The translations under genes were made by a program, and so were the position numbers. From Betaproteobacteria bacterium UBA5582 (lineage in GTDB: Bacteria > Pseudomonadota > Gammaproteobacteria > Burkholderiales > Rhodocyclaceae), in assembly GCA_002425245.1 (NCBI GenBank), contig DILW01000021.1:1-19981 (forward strand): a DNA stretch of 19,981 bases, given 5' to 3'. The notes under the pieces are model-generated. The model was not told the origin of the DNA. It saw only the letters and a program-made list of their open reading frames with translations, and did not search any database. Position 1 is the stretch's first letter, and each line of letters opens with the position of its first letter. Positions 7,293 through 16,607 of this stretch are shown piece after piece.

Positions 7293-8009
7293 ATGGGAAA
7301 AATCATTGACCGGCTGGAAGAGTTCATCATCGGCACCCTGATGGCGGTGGCGACTGTGGTCATCTTCGTTTCCGTGGTACATCGCTACGGCACGGGTTTC
7401 GAGATTCCGGGGGTGCAGGACTGGCTGCTCGAAATCAACATGGGCTGGGCCCAGGAATTCTGCATCATTCTTTTCGTCTGGATGGCCAAGTTCGGCGCTG
7501 CTTACGGCGTGCGTACCGGCATCCACGTTGGCGTCGATATCGTGATCAACAAGCTGCCGACCAAGCCGCGGGCGGTCATGGTGCAGCTTGGCTTGTTCTG
7601 CGGCGTCCTGTTCACCGGCGTGATCGGTATTTTCGGTGCTGCTTTCGTCTGGGAAAACGGCATGGCTTACGAAACTTTGAGCCTGCTCGGCAGCGACACG
7701 GGTGCCCACTTCGAAGGGCCGACCACACCTGACCTCGAATGGCCGACCTGGATCGTGTATTCGGCGGTGCCGCTGGGTTCCTTCCTGATGTGCTTCCGTT
7801 TCATCCAGGTGATGATCAAGTTTGCCCGCAGCGGCGAGTTGCCGACCCATGACCACGGTCATGTCGAAGGCCTGGAAGAGGGCGAAGTGCTGGTTGTCGG
7901 CGAGGCGATCGCCATCGCCGAGCAGCGCGAGCATGCCCATGCCGGCCTGTCCGAGCGCGAGTGGGAGAAACAGCACCCCGCGGTCGACGACAAGAAAGAG
8001 GAGAAATAA
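7293..8009 (+). CDS. dctQ: TRAP transporter small permease subunit
   Basis: A 238-residue protein with four predicted membrane segments (about 11-30, 53-72, 94-118 and 152-175), the DctQ pattern. The WAQEFCIILFVWMAKFGAA segment with the following R74 (YGVRTGIHVGVD) is typical of the family. DctQ pairs with DctM in the inner membrane and supports solute uptake driven by the sodium gradient. The ATG follows AGGAGAGGGG. After the last membrane helix there is a charged tail of about 58 residues, rich in His, Glu and Lys, longer than needed for the fold. It is 3 bases from dctM, so the two subunits are probably made together. Confidence 0.92.
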   Translation: MGKIIDRLEEFIIGTLMAVATVVIFVSVVHRYGTGFEIPGVQDWLLEINMGWAQEFCIILFVWMAKFGAAYGVRTGIHVGVDIVINKLPTKPRAVMVQLGLFCGVLFTGVIGIFGAAFVWENGMAYETLSLLGSDTGAHFEGPTTPDLEWPTWIVYSAVPLGSFLMCFRFIQVMIKFARSGELPTHDHGHVEGLEEGEVLVVGEAIAIAEQREHAHAGLSEREWEKQHPAVDDKKEEK

Positions 8010-8012
8010 GCG

Positions 8013-9296
8013 ATGAGCGCACTGATTATCTTTGGCCTGCTGCTGACCCTGATGGTCATCGGCATGCCGGTCGGCGTCGCCCTCGGCCTGACCGTTCTCG
8101 GCTTCATGTTCGCTTTCACCGATACGCCGATCGCTTCGGTGGCCCTGAAGATGTTCACCGGCATCGAGAAGTTCGAGATCATGGCGATCCCCTTCTTCAT
8201 CCTGGCCGGCAACTTCCTCACCCACGGCGGCGTTGCCCGGCGCATGATCAACTTCGCCACCTCGATGGTCGGTCACCTGACCGGCGGTCTCGGCATGTCG
8301 GCGGTGCTGGCCTGCGCGCTGTTCGCGGCGGTGTCCGGTTCGTCGCCGGCAACCGTGGTGGCGATCGGCTCGATCCTGATTCCGGCCATGCTCAAGCAGG
8401 GCTTCCCGATGAAGTTCGCTGCCGGTGTCGTTGCTTCGGCCGGCGGTCTGGGGATTCTGATTCCGCCGTCGATCGTCATGGTGATGTATGCGGTGACGAC
8501 CAACTCGTCGGTCGGCGCGCTGTTCATGGCTGGCGTCATTCCCGGCCTGCTGCTGGCGCTGACGTTGGGTGTCACCACCTGGTGGCAGGCGCGCAAGGGC
8601 GGCTATCCGACCCTGCCCAAAGCCTCCTGGGGCGAGCGTCTGCGCACTTTCCGCGAAGCTTTCTGGGGTTTGATGCTGATCGTAGTGGTCATGGGCGGGA
8701 TCTACTCCGGCATGTTCACGCCGACCGAAGCGGCAGCGATGTCTGCGGTCTACGCCTTCTTCATTGCGGTGTTCGTGTACAAGGACCTGACCTTCAAGCA
8801 GATCCCCAAGGTGCTGCTCGACTCGGCCAACATGAGCTCGATGCTGCTGTTCATCATCGCCAGTGCGATCCTGTTCAGCTTCATCCTGACCTCGGAGCAG
8901 ATCCCGCAGGACATTGCTGACTGGATCGTCCATCTGGGTCTGGGGCCGGTTGGTTTCCTGGTCATCGTCAACATCCTGCTGCTGGTTGCCGGCAACTTCA
9001 TGGAGCCGTCGTCGATCATCCTGATCCTGGCGCCGATCCTGTTCCCGGTTGCCGTCGCGCTGGGCATCGATCCGGTGCACTTCGGCATCATCATCACGGT
9101 GAACATGGAAATCGGCATGATCACGCCGCCGGTCGGTCTCAACCTGTTCGTCGCCAGCGGCATCACCCGCCGCGGCCTGTCCGAGATGTCGGTGGCAGTG
9201 CTGCCGTGGCTGTACGCGATGCTGGTCTTCCTGATCTTCATCACCTACGTGCCGGAAATCTCGCTCTGGCTGCCGCGGACGCTGGGCATGATGTAG
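8013..9296 (+). CDS. dctM: TRAP transporter large permease subunit
   Basis: This 427-residue, very hydrophobic protein has about a dozen membrane segments and fits DctM in length and sequence. Family segments include GMPVGVALGLTVLGFMFAF, the paired regions SGSSPATVVAIGSILIPAM and ASAGGLGILIPPSIVMVMYA, and the later NFMEPSSIILILAPILFPV and EIGMITPPVGLNLFVASG. It forms the sodium-coupled transport channel of the TRAP system with DctQ, working on substrate delivered by DctP. GAGGAGA inside the end of dctQ serves as its ribosome site. A strong terminator closes the operon. Confidence 0.95.
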   Translation: MSALIIFGLLLTLMVIGMPVGVALGLTVLGFMFAFTDTPIASVALKMFTGIEKFEIMAIPFFILAGNFLTHGGVARRMINFATSMVGHLTGGLGMSAVLACALFAAVSGSSPATVVAIGSILIPAMLKQGFPMKFAAGVVASAGGLGILIPPSIVMVMYAVTTNSSVGALFMAGVIPGLLLALTLGVTTWWQARKGGYPTLPKASWGERLRTFREAFWGLMLIVVVMGGIYSGMFTPTEAAAMSAVYAFFIAVFVYKDLTFKQIPKVLLDSANMSSMLLFIIASAILFSFILTSEQIPQDIADWIVHLGLGPVGFLVIVNILLLVAGNFMEPSSIILILAPILFPVAVALGIDPVHFGIIITVNMEIGMITPPVGLNLFVASGITRRGLSEMSVAVLPWLYAMLVFLIFITYVPEISLWLPRTLGMM

Positions 9297-9315
9297 TACG
9301 GGAATTCAGGTTCCG

Positions 9316-9347
9316 GGCCGCGACTCTTCCGAGTCGCGGCCTTTTTT
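9316..9347 (+). terminator. intrinsic terminator of the dctPQM operon
   Basis: GGCCGCGACTC pairs perfectly (11 bp) with GAGTCGCGGCC around a TTCC loop and is followed by six Ts. It lies 19 bases after the dctM stop. Confidence 0.95.
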
Positions 9348-9404
9348 CATTTTGGCGGGGCGCCTGTGGCACAATCCCTGCCCCGTCCACTAGGCCTGAC
9401 GTCA

Positions 9405-10079
9405 ATGAAATTCGCCCTCTCCGTGATTGCCCTGATTCTCGCTGCCCTGGTCATTCCTTTCCTGGTTCCCGGGATTGGCAAGCAGGCGGGCGTTGATCCC
9501 AATGTCAATCTGCCCTGGCAGATCGAAGTCGATGGCCAGGGCGGCAGTCGCGTGTTCGGCATTCGTCCGGGTCAGCAGACCTTGGCCGAGGTGCGCGGGG
9601 TGCTCGGTGGCGAACCGGAAGTTGCCATCATCGCTGCTCCCGACGAGGTAGGCTCGATTGAGGTTTACTACGCGCAGTTGCCGCTCGGCTTTGTCATGGC
9701 CCGGGTCATCCTGACGGTCGATGCTGCGCCGGAGGCGGTTGCCGCCATGCGCGAGCGGGCGATCAAGGCTGAACACATGGAGAGCACGACGCGCAAGATT
9801 CGTCTGCATGCGGACGATCTGGCGGCGGTCGGGGAAATGAAGGTCAAGGCAGTCAGCGTCATTCCCACGGTCAATCTCGACGAGGCGACCATCGTTCAAC
9901 GCTTCGGTCAGCCAGCCGAGCGTCTGCCGGTATCGGACAAGCGTGTTCATCTGCTCTATCCCGAGCGCGGGCTGGACGTGGTGGTCGATGCCGATGGCAA
10001 GGAGTTGCTGCAATACGTCGCGCCGCGCGATTTCGTGCTGCTGCGCGAGCCCCTGCTCAAGGCGCCGGCGGCGCAGTGA
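9405..10079 (+). CDS. conserved-looking protein of unknown function with N-terminal membrane anchor
   Basis: I do not recognise this 224-residue protein. Residues 3-23 (FALSVIALILAALVIPFLVPG) form a hydrophobic anchor or uncleaved signal; the rest is soluble and should face the periplasm. Two stretches resemble each other: about 56-100 (TLAEVRGVLGGEPE followed by a Tyr-containing strand) and about 158-205 (EATIVQRFGQPAER, then LLYPERGLDVVVDADG). Both have the T-x-x-x-V-x-x-x-x-G-x-P style found in small envelope domains of the SmpA/BamE kind, but I cannot assign it to that family. I chose this ATG so the anchor begins the protein; a GTG 13 codons upstream is possible. The ribosome site is weak. 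It stands alone between the dct terminator and the ndk promoter, and its codon use matches its neighbours. Confidence 0.8.
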   Translation: MKFALSVIALILAALVIPFLVPGIGKQAGVDPNVNLPWQIEVDGQGGSRVFGIRPGQQTLAEVRGVLGGEPEVAIIAAPDEVGSIEVYYAQLPLGFVMARVILTVDAAPEAVAAMRERAIKAEHMESTTRKIRLHADDLAAVGEMKVKAVSVIPTVNLDEATIVQRFGQPAERLPVSDKRVHLLYPERGLDVVVDADGKELLQYVAPRDFVLLREPLLKAPAAQ

Positions 10080-10104
10080 TCGGTCAAGTCGTCTGCTTAT
10101 CTGC

Positions 10105-10110
10105 TAAAAT
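10105..10110 (+). promoter_or_regulatory. -10 element of the ndk promoter
   Basis: TAAAAT, in the context CTGCTAAAATTCC, lies 40 bases before the ndk ATG, with a start expected near 10117. The -35 region 17 bases upstream (GGTCAA) is weak. Confidence 0.5.
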
Positions 10111-10150
10111 TCCACGTTTTTCAACTGACTAGCTTTTTCGGAGCAAGCAA

Positions 10151-10579
10151 ATGGCCATCGAGCGCACCCTTTCCATCATCAAACCCGACGCCGTCAAGAA
10201 GAACGTCATCGGCCAGATCTACTCCCGTTTCGAAGGTGCCGGCCTGAAGGTCATCGCCGCCCGCATGACCTGGCTGTCCGAGCAGGAAGCCGGCCAGTTC
10301 TACGCCGTGCACAAGGAACGTCCCTTCTTCAAGGATCTGGTTTCCTTCATGACTTCCGGCCCGGTGATGATCCAGTGCCTGGAAGGCGAGAACGCCATCG
10401 CCAAGAACCGTGAGCTGATGGGCGCCACCGACCCGAAGAAGGCCGACAAGGGCACCATCCGTGCCGATTTCGCCGAGTCGATCGACGCCAATGCCGTGCA
10501 TGGCTCCGACGCCCCGGAAACCGCTGCCGTGGAAATCGCTTTCTTCTTCCCGGGCATGAACACCTACGCCGGTCGTTGA
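10151..10579 (+). CDS. ndk: nucleoside diphosphate kinase
   Basis: This 142-residue protein begins MAIERTLSIIKPDAVKKNVIG in the standard NDK manner and carries the phosphohistidine H117 in NAVHGSDAPETA. It is a cytoplasmic enzyme that moves the terminal phosphate of ATP to nucleoside diphosphates through a His intermediate, balancing NTP and dNTP pools. Length matches the bacterial family. The ATG is preceded by GGAGCAAGCAA. It heads the long plus-strand housekeeping cluster, and ndk directly before rlmN is common in proteobacteria. A strong GC hairpin follows the stop codon at once. Confidence 0.98.
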   Translation: MAIERTLSIIKPDAVKKNVIGQIYSRFEGAGLKVIAARMTWLSEQEAGQFYAVHKERPFFKDLVSFMTSGPVMIQCLEGENAIAKNRELMGATDPKKADKGTIRADFAESIDANAVHGSDAPETAAVEIAFFFPGMNTYAGR

Positions 10580-10586
10580 TTGGCGA

Positions 10587-10605
10587 GCCCGCCCGCGGGG
10601 CGGGC
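10587..10605. repeat. GC-rich perfect hairpin between ndk and rlmN
   Basis: GCCCGCCC-GCG-GGGCGGGC forms a perfect 8-bp GC stem with a 3-base loop. It starts 7 bases after the ndk stop and ends directly against the first possible rlmN ATG. No T-run follows, so it is not a normal terminator. It could hide the rlmN ribosome site or protect the ndk mRNA end. Confidence 0.75.
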
Positions 10606-11712
10606 ATGAACCCCGGGATGCAGATGCAGAATCTCCTTGATTTAGATGCCGACGGCCTGACCGCCTGGTTTGCCGAGCAGGGCGAAAAGCCTTTTCGGGC
10701 GCGCCAGGTGCTGCGCTGGATGCATCGTTCCGGGGTGGCGGATTTCGATGCCATGACCGACATCGCCAAGAGTCTTCGCGAGAAGCTCAAGGCGCGGGCG
10801 GTCGTGGCGCCGCCGACGGTGGTCTCCGACAAGCTGTCGGACGACGGGACGCGCAAGTTCCTGATCGACGTCGGCAATGGCAACGCGGTCGAGACGGTGT
10901 TCATTCCCGAGGATGATCGCGGCACCCTGTGCATTTCCACACAGGCCGGTTGTGCGCTCGATTGCGCCTTCTGTTCGACCGGCAAGCAAGGTTTCAACCG
11001 CAACCTGACGGTGGCGGAAATCATCGGCCAGCTGTGGCAGGCCAACAACGCGCTGGGCGCCGTGCATGGCGACGAGCGGGTGATCTCCAACGTGGTCATG
11101 ATGGGCATGGGCGAGCCGCTCGCCAACTACGACAACACCGTCGCCGCCCTGCGCCTGATGCTCGATGACAATGCCTACGGGCTGTCGCGGCGCCGGGTGA
11201 CCGTTTCCACTTCCGGCCTGGTGCCGGTGATCGACCGTCTGCGCGAGGACTGCCCGGTGGCCCTGGCGGTGTCGCTGCACGCACCGAACGATGCCTTGCG
11301 CGACCAGCTGGTGCCGATCAATCAGAAGTATCCCCTGAAAATGCTGATGGCTGCCTGCCAGCGTTACCTGGAAAAGGCGCCGCGCGACTTCATCACCTTC
11401 GAATACACCATGATGGCCGGCATCAACGACAGCGATGCCCATGCCCGCGAATTGCTGGCGCTGGTGCGCGAGGTGCCGTGCAAGTTCAACCTGATTCCCT
11501 TCAATCCCTTCCCCGGTTCGCCGTTCCGGCGCTCGCCGGCGGAACGCGTGCGCCGATTCGGAGAAATCCTGATTCAGGCCGGCATCGTCACCACCACGCG
11601 CAAGACGCGCGGCGACGACATCGACGCGGCCTGCGGCCAGCTGGCCGGGCAGGTCAAGGACAAGACCCGGCGTACGGCGACGTTGATTCCAATACAGGAG
11701 GTGCGGACATGA
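10606..11712 (+). CDS. rlmN: dual-specificity 23S rRNA (A2503) / tRNA (A37) C2-methyltransferase
   Basis: A 368-residue radical-SAM enzyme. The iron-sulfur cysteines are C116, C120 and C123 (GCALDCAFCSTGKQGF). C343 (DDIDAACGQLAG) is the methyl-carrier cysteine and C109 corresponds to the second catalytic cysteine. VVMMGMGEPLANYDN and the VSLHAPND segment are further RlmN hallmarks. It adds a methyl group to C2 of A2503 in 23S rRNA and A37 in some tRNAs, helping translational accuracy. The start is uncertain: this ATG directly follows a strong hairpin, and two in-frame ATGs lie 4 and 6 codons later, the last giving MQNLLDL, which resembles related proteins. None has a good ribosome site. Its stop overlaps the pilF start by 4 bases. 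Confidence 0.95.
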   Translation: MNPGMQMQNLLDLDADGLTAWFAEQGEKPFRARQVLRWMHRSGVADFDAMTDIAKSLREKLKARAVVAPPTVVSDKLSDDGTRKFLIDVGNGNAVETVFIPEDDRGTLCISTQAGCALDCAFCSTGKQGFNRNLTVAEIIGQLWQANNALGAVHGDERVISNVVMMGMGEPLANYDNTVAALRLMLDDNAYGLSRRRVTVSTSGLVPVIDRLREDCPVALAVSLHAPNDALRDQLVPINQKYPLKMLMAACQRYLEKAPRDFITFEYTMMAGINDSDAHARELLALVREVPCKFNLIPFNPFPGSPFRRSPAERVRRFGEILIQAGIVTTTRKTRGDDIDAACGQLAGQVKDKTRRTATLIPIQEVRT

Positions 11713-12512
11713 TGAAACGGCTTTCCGTCTTGCTGCTGGCCTGCGGGTTGAGCGGCCAGCTTGCGGCTCAGTACGAGATGACCGGTCAACCGCCACAGGG
11801 CAGTGGTGTCGGCGATGCCACCATGACCGTGGCTGATCCGCAAAGTCGGGCCAAGATCCATACCGAACTCGGTGCGCTCTACTTTCAGGCGGGCAGCGCG
11901 GCGATCGCGCTAGAGCATCTGGCGATGGCGTTGCAGATCGACAGCCGGCACTACCCGGCGAATAGCGTCCGCGGCCTGGTTTATGCCTCCCTGCGCGAGT
12001 ACGGCAAGGCCGAAAGCGACTTTGCGCGGGCGCTCTCTCTGGCGCCCAATGACCCCGAAGTCAATAACAACTACGGCTGGTTCCTCTGCGATACCGGGAA
12101 GGAGCGCCAGTCCATCCAGTACTTCGAGCGCGCTCTGCGCGATCCCCTCTATGAGACGCCAGATCGGGCCTATACCAATGCCGGCAACTGCCTGCTGAAA
12201 GCCGGTGATCTCGATCAGGCCCAGAGCTACCTGCTGCAGGCGGTGCGTGTCTCACGAAATGGTGCCGTTCCGGCACGTCTTGCGCTGGCGCGTATTTTCT
12301 ACCAGCGCGGCAACCTCGACGAATCGAGGGTTTATCTCAACGACGCGCTGCGGATGATGGAGCCGCCCACCGCTGAAGCGCTCTGGCTGGGCATCCGGCT
12401 GGAGCGACGGTTGGGTGATAAAAGGGCAGAAAGCGGTTTTGCCGCCCAGTTGCGTGGCCGCTATCCGACTTCGGCCGAGTATCAGGAATTCCTCAAGGGC
12501 AATTTTCAATGA
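11709..12512 (+). CDS. pilF: type IV pilus biogenesis TPR protein PilF/PilW
   Basis: A 267-residue exported protein made of tetratricopeptide repeats from about residue 45 (AKIHTELGALYFQAG, YPANSVRGLVYASLREYGKA, VNNNYGWFLCDTGK and more). The PilF pattern NNNYGWFLCDTGKxxxSIQYFExAL is clear. PilF is an outer-membrane lipoprotein needed to assemble the PilQ secretin of the type IV pilus. The N-terminus MMKRLSVLLLACGLSGQLAA offers two readings: a lipobox LLAC with lipidation at C12, or signal cleavage after LAA; the lipobox fits the family. The ATG overlaps the rlmN stop (ATGA) and follows AGGAGGTG, a strong ribosome site. Its position between rlmN and rodZ matches many beta- and gammaproteobacteria. 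The pilus structural genes are not in the window. Confidence 0.92.
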   Translation: MMKRLSVLLLACGLSGQLAAQYEMTGQPPQGSGVGDATMTVADPQSRAKIHTELGALYFQAGSAAIALEHLAMALQIDSRHYPANSVRGLVYASLREYGKAESDFARALSLAPNDPEVNNNYGWFLCDTGKERQSIQYFERALRDPLYETPDRAYTNAGNCLLKAGDLDQAQSYLLQAVRVSRNGAVPARLALARIFYQRGNLDESRVYLNDALRMMEPPTAEALWLGIRLERRLGDKRAESGFAAQLRGRYPTSAEYQEFLKGNFQ

Positions 12513-13441
12513 GTCAGCAGATCAACGAAGAGCAACAACCCGAGTATCAGGTGCCTCCGCAGGATGAATTGCCCACCGTCGGGCGTGCCCTGCGCCAGGC
12601 GCGCGAGGCGCGCTCCCTGCAACTGACGGATATTGCCCAGGCGCTCAAGCTGGGGGTTCGGCAGGTGGAAGCGCTGGAGCGCGACGACTGGTCGGTGCTC
12701 CCGGGGGCGACTTTCATCCGGGGCTTCGTCCGTAACTATGCCCGCCTGGTGGACGTCGACCCGTCGCCCCTGATGGCGCGGCTGGATGGTTTGCTGGAAA
12801 AACCGGCCAATACGCTGGCCGTGCCGGAAACGTCGCCTACCGAGATCAGCAGTGCCTCCAAGTCACGGGACGGGCTAGTGATCGGTATCGGTGGCCTCCT
12901 GCTGGTGCTGGCCGGTCTCGCCTATTTCTTGCTGCCCAACGATCTCAACGCCCTGCGTGACAACCTGCAAGGGATGCTCAACGGCGAAACGCCGACGGTG
13001 ACTTCAGAAACCCCGGCAGCGCCGGCCCAGGAAGCCCTGTTCCCGCCGGATACCACGCCGCAACAACTGATCGTTCCGCCAACTCCGTCGTCCGAAACTG
13101 TCGAAGCGCCAGCATCGGTACCCGTCCCGACGATTGCGCCGGCGCCGGTTGAGCCCGCAGCAGTGGTTGCTACGCCTGCGGTAACAAGCGAAGCGGTGGC
13201 GAAGCCGACGCGGATGCGTTTTTCGCTCAGTGGCGCTTCGTGGATCGAGGTGCGCGACCGCGACGATGTCATCATCTTTTCGCAACGCCTGCCCGCCGGT
13301 AGCGAGCAGGAAGTTTCCGGCAAGGGACCGCTGTCGGTGGTCATCGGCTATGCCCCGGGGGTCAGTGTGCTGGCCCAGGGCAAACTGCTCGACCTGGCGC
13401 CGCACACCCGCGGTGATGTTGCCCGTCTGAAGGTGGAGTAA
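12509..13441 (+). CDS. rodZ: RodZ-family cytoskeletal membrane protein
   Basis: A 310-residue protein with the RodZ layout. It has a cytoplasmic helix-turn-helix at about 24-90 (LRQAREARSLQLTDIAQALK, FIRGFVRNYARLVDVD), one membrane helix at about 122-142 and a Pro/Ala/Thr-rich periplasmic linker at about 160-233. A C-terminal DUF4115 domain follows at about 235-308 (SGASWIEVRDRDDVIIFSQRL). In rod-shaped bacteria the helix-turn-helix binds MreB rather than DNA and links the cytoskeleton to wall synthesis. It overlaps pilF by 4 bases (ATGA) and is followed by ispG after 3 bases, an arrangement also known in E. coli. Linker composition differs from the flanking domains, as is usual. Confidence 0.93.
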   Translation: MSQQINEEQQPEYQVPPQDELPTVGRALRQAREARSLQLTDIAQALKLGVRQVEALERDDWSVLPGATFIRGFVRNYARLVDVDPSPLMARLDGLLEKPANTLAVPETSPTEISSASKSRDGLVIGIGGLLLVLAGLAYFLLPNDLNALRDNLQGMLNGETPTVTSETPAAPAQEALFPPDTTPQQLIVPPTPSSETVEAPASVPVPTIAPAPVEPAAVVATPAVTSEAVAKPTRMRFSLSGASWIEVRDRDDVIIFSQRLPAGSEQEVSGKGPLSVVIGYAPGVSVLAQGKLLDLAPHTRGDVARLKVE

Positions 13442-13444
13442 GCC

Positions 13445-14670
<1,226 letters not shown>

Positions 14671-14674
<4 letters not shown>

Positions 14675-15960
14675 GTCAGACTTTGCAAGCCGTGCGCGGG
14701 ATGAATGACATCCTGCCGGAAGAAGCGGCATTCTGGGAGTTGTTTGAAGATACCGTCCGCACCTGGCTGAAAGGCTACGGTTACAAGCCGATCCGCATGC
14801 CCATCGTCGAACCGACGCCGCTGTTCAAGCGCGCCATCGGCGAGGTCACCGACATCGTCGAGAAGGAAATGTATTCCTTCGTCGACGCTCTCAACGGCGA
14901 AGCGCTGACCTTGCGCCCGGAAGGCACGGCCGGCTGCGTGCGCGCCGTCATCGAGCACAACCTGGCGGCGCGGCAGACGCAGCGCCTCTACTACATCGGC
15001 CAGATGTTCCGCCACGAGCGGCCGCAGAAGGGGCGTTACCGGCAGTTCCACCAGGTCGGCGTCGAGACTTTCGGCATCGCCGGGCCGGACATCGATGCCG
15101 AATTGATCCTGATGGGCGCCCGCCTGTGGGCCGACCTCGGCCTCGACGGCATCGAACTGCAGATCAACAGCCTCGGTCAGCCGGCCGAGCGCGCCGAACA
15201 TCGCGCCGCGCTGATCGCCTACCTGGAGCAGCACGTCGAGGTGCTCGACGAGGACGCCAAGCGTCGTCTGTACACCAACCCGCTGCGCATCCTCGATACC
15301 AAGAACCCGGCGCTGCAGGACATCTGCGCGGCGGCGCCGAAGCTGATCGACTTCCTCGGCGCCGAATCGCTGGCGCATTTCGAGGGCGTGCAGCAGGTGT
15401 TGCGCGACGCCGGCCAGCCGTTCACCATCAACCCGCGCCTGGTGCGCGGTCTCGATTACTACAACCTGACCGTCTTCGAATGGGTCACCGACAAGCTCGG
15501 TGCCCAGGGTACGGTCTGCGCCGGCGGGCGCTACGACGGCCTGGTCGAACAACTCGGCGGCAAGCCGACGCCGGCCTGTGGCTTTGCCATGGGCGTCGAA
15601 CGGCTGATCGCCTTGATCAAGGATTCCGGCGGCGCGCCGGCCGAGCCGGCGCCCGACGTCTATGTCGTGCACCAGGGCGAGGCCGCCGGCCGACTGGCTT
15701 TCCGCGTCGCCGAAGGCCTGCGCGACCAGGGGCTGGACGTGCTGCTGCACTGCGGCGGTGGCTCCTTCAAGTCGCAGATGAAGAAGGCCGACGGCAGCGG
15801 CGCTGCTTTCGCGGTGATCATCGGCGACGACGAAGCGGCGACCGGCGAGGCACAATTGAAGGCATTGCGCGAAGAAGGCGTGGCCCAACGTAAACTGAAG
15901 GTCGACGAGTTGGCGGAAGCCATCATCGACCACATGATTGATTCGGACGAAGAGGAATAA
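14671..15960 (+). CDS. hisS: histidyl-tRNA synthetase
   Basis: A 429-residue class II synthetase that charges tRNA(His). Visible elements are the N-terminal AVRGMNDILPEEAAFWELFE, TLRPEGTAGCVRA, and motif 2 at 113-129 (FRHERPQKGRYRQFHQ). The histidine-specific HisA LVRGLDYY (257-264), HisB AGGRYDGLVEQLGG (284-297), motif 3 GFAMGVERL (304-312) and a C-terminal anticodon-binding domain of about 100 residues follow. Arg259 in HisA is the catalytic arginine of the family. It overlaps ispG by 4 bases and is followed by yfgM after 5 bases, so it is probably translated from the same message. No frameshift or missing key residue is seen. Confidence 0.98.
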
Positions 15961-15965
15961 ACAGC

Positions 15966-16607
15966 ATGGCGCACTACGACCTCGAAGAACAGGAACAGAT
16001 CGACACGCTGAAAACCTGGTGGCAGATGTACGGCAACCTGGTCACCTCGTTGCTGGCGGCAGCGGCGCTGGCGGCGGCCGGCTGGCAGGGCTGGAACTGG
16101 TATCAGAACAACGAAACGGCCAAGGCGGCCGCGGTGTTCGCTTCCCTCGAGCAGGCGGTCCAGGCAGGCGACGCCCAGCGGATCAAGTCCAGTGCCGGCG
16201 AGCTGACCGAAAAGTACGGACGCAGTGGTTATGCCGCGCTTGGTGCTCTCCTGGCAGCACGTCATTCCTTCGATGCCGGTGACCTGAAGACGGCCAAGGC
16301 GCAGCTCGGGTGGGTGGCCGACAACGCCAGGGACGAACTGCGCGATATCGCCCGCCTGCGTCTGGGCGCGGTACTGCTCGACGAGAAAGCCTACGACGAG
16401 GCGCTGAAAGCCTTGGAGGCAGCGCCGGCAAGCGCTTTCGTCGCCCGCTTCGCGGAGTTGAAGGGCGATATCCTGGTCGCCCAGGGCAAATCTGCCGAAG
16501 CCCGTACCGCCTACCAGGCCGCACTGGACAAGATTGGCAGCAAGGCAAGCGGTCCTGCACGCGAATTGCTGCAGCAGAAACTCGATAGCGTCGGAGAGGC
16601 AGCATGA
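15966..16607 (+). CDS. yfgM: YfgM-family tetratricopeptide membrane protein
   Basis: A 213-residue protein with the YfgM layout. A short cytoplasmic N-terminus (YDLEEQEQIDTLKTWW) precedes one membrane helix at about 24-44. The periplasmic helical TPR-like domain follows (RSGYAALGALLAARHSFDAG, KAQLGWVADNARDELRDIAR, SAEARTAYQAALDKIG). In E. coli YfgM binds the SecYEG translocon with PpiD and takes part in periplasmic chaperone traffic; a similar role is inferred. The ATG follows GAGGAATAAACAGC. It sits between hisS and bamB, its usual place, and its stop overlaps the bamB start by 4 bases. Confidence 0.93.
   Translation: MAHYDLEEQEQIDTLKTWWQMYGNLVTSLLAAAALAAAGWQGWNWYQNNETAKAAAVFASLEQAVQAGDAQRIKSSAGELTEKYGRSGYAALGALLAARHSFDAGDLKTAKAQLGWVADNARDELRDIARLRLGAVLLDEKAYDEALKALEAAPASAFVARFAELKGDILVAQGKSAEARTAYQAALDKIGSKASGPARELLQQKLDSVGEAA

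Noticed and set aside
6165..9080. 971-codon open frame on the minus strand opposite dctPQM
   Set aside because: It is the antisense shadow of three clear genes with strong third-position GC bias. Its product is a low-complexity His/Arg/Asp/Gln-rich string with no domain.
9348..9404. promoter for the unknown gene before ndk
   Set aside because: TTGGCG and CACAAT are present but only 12 bases apart, too close for a sigma-70 promoter.
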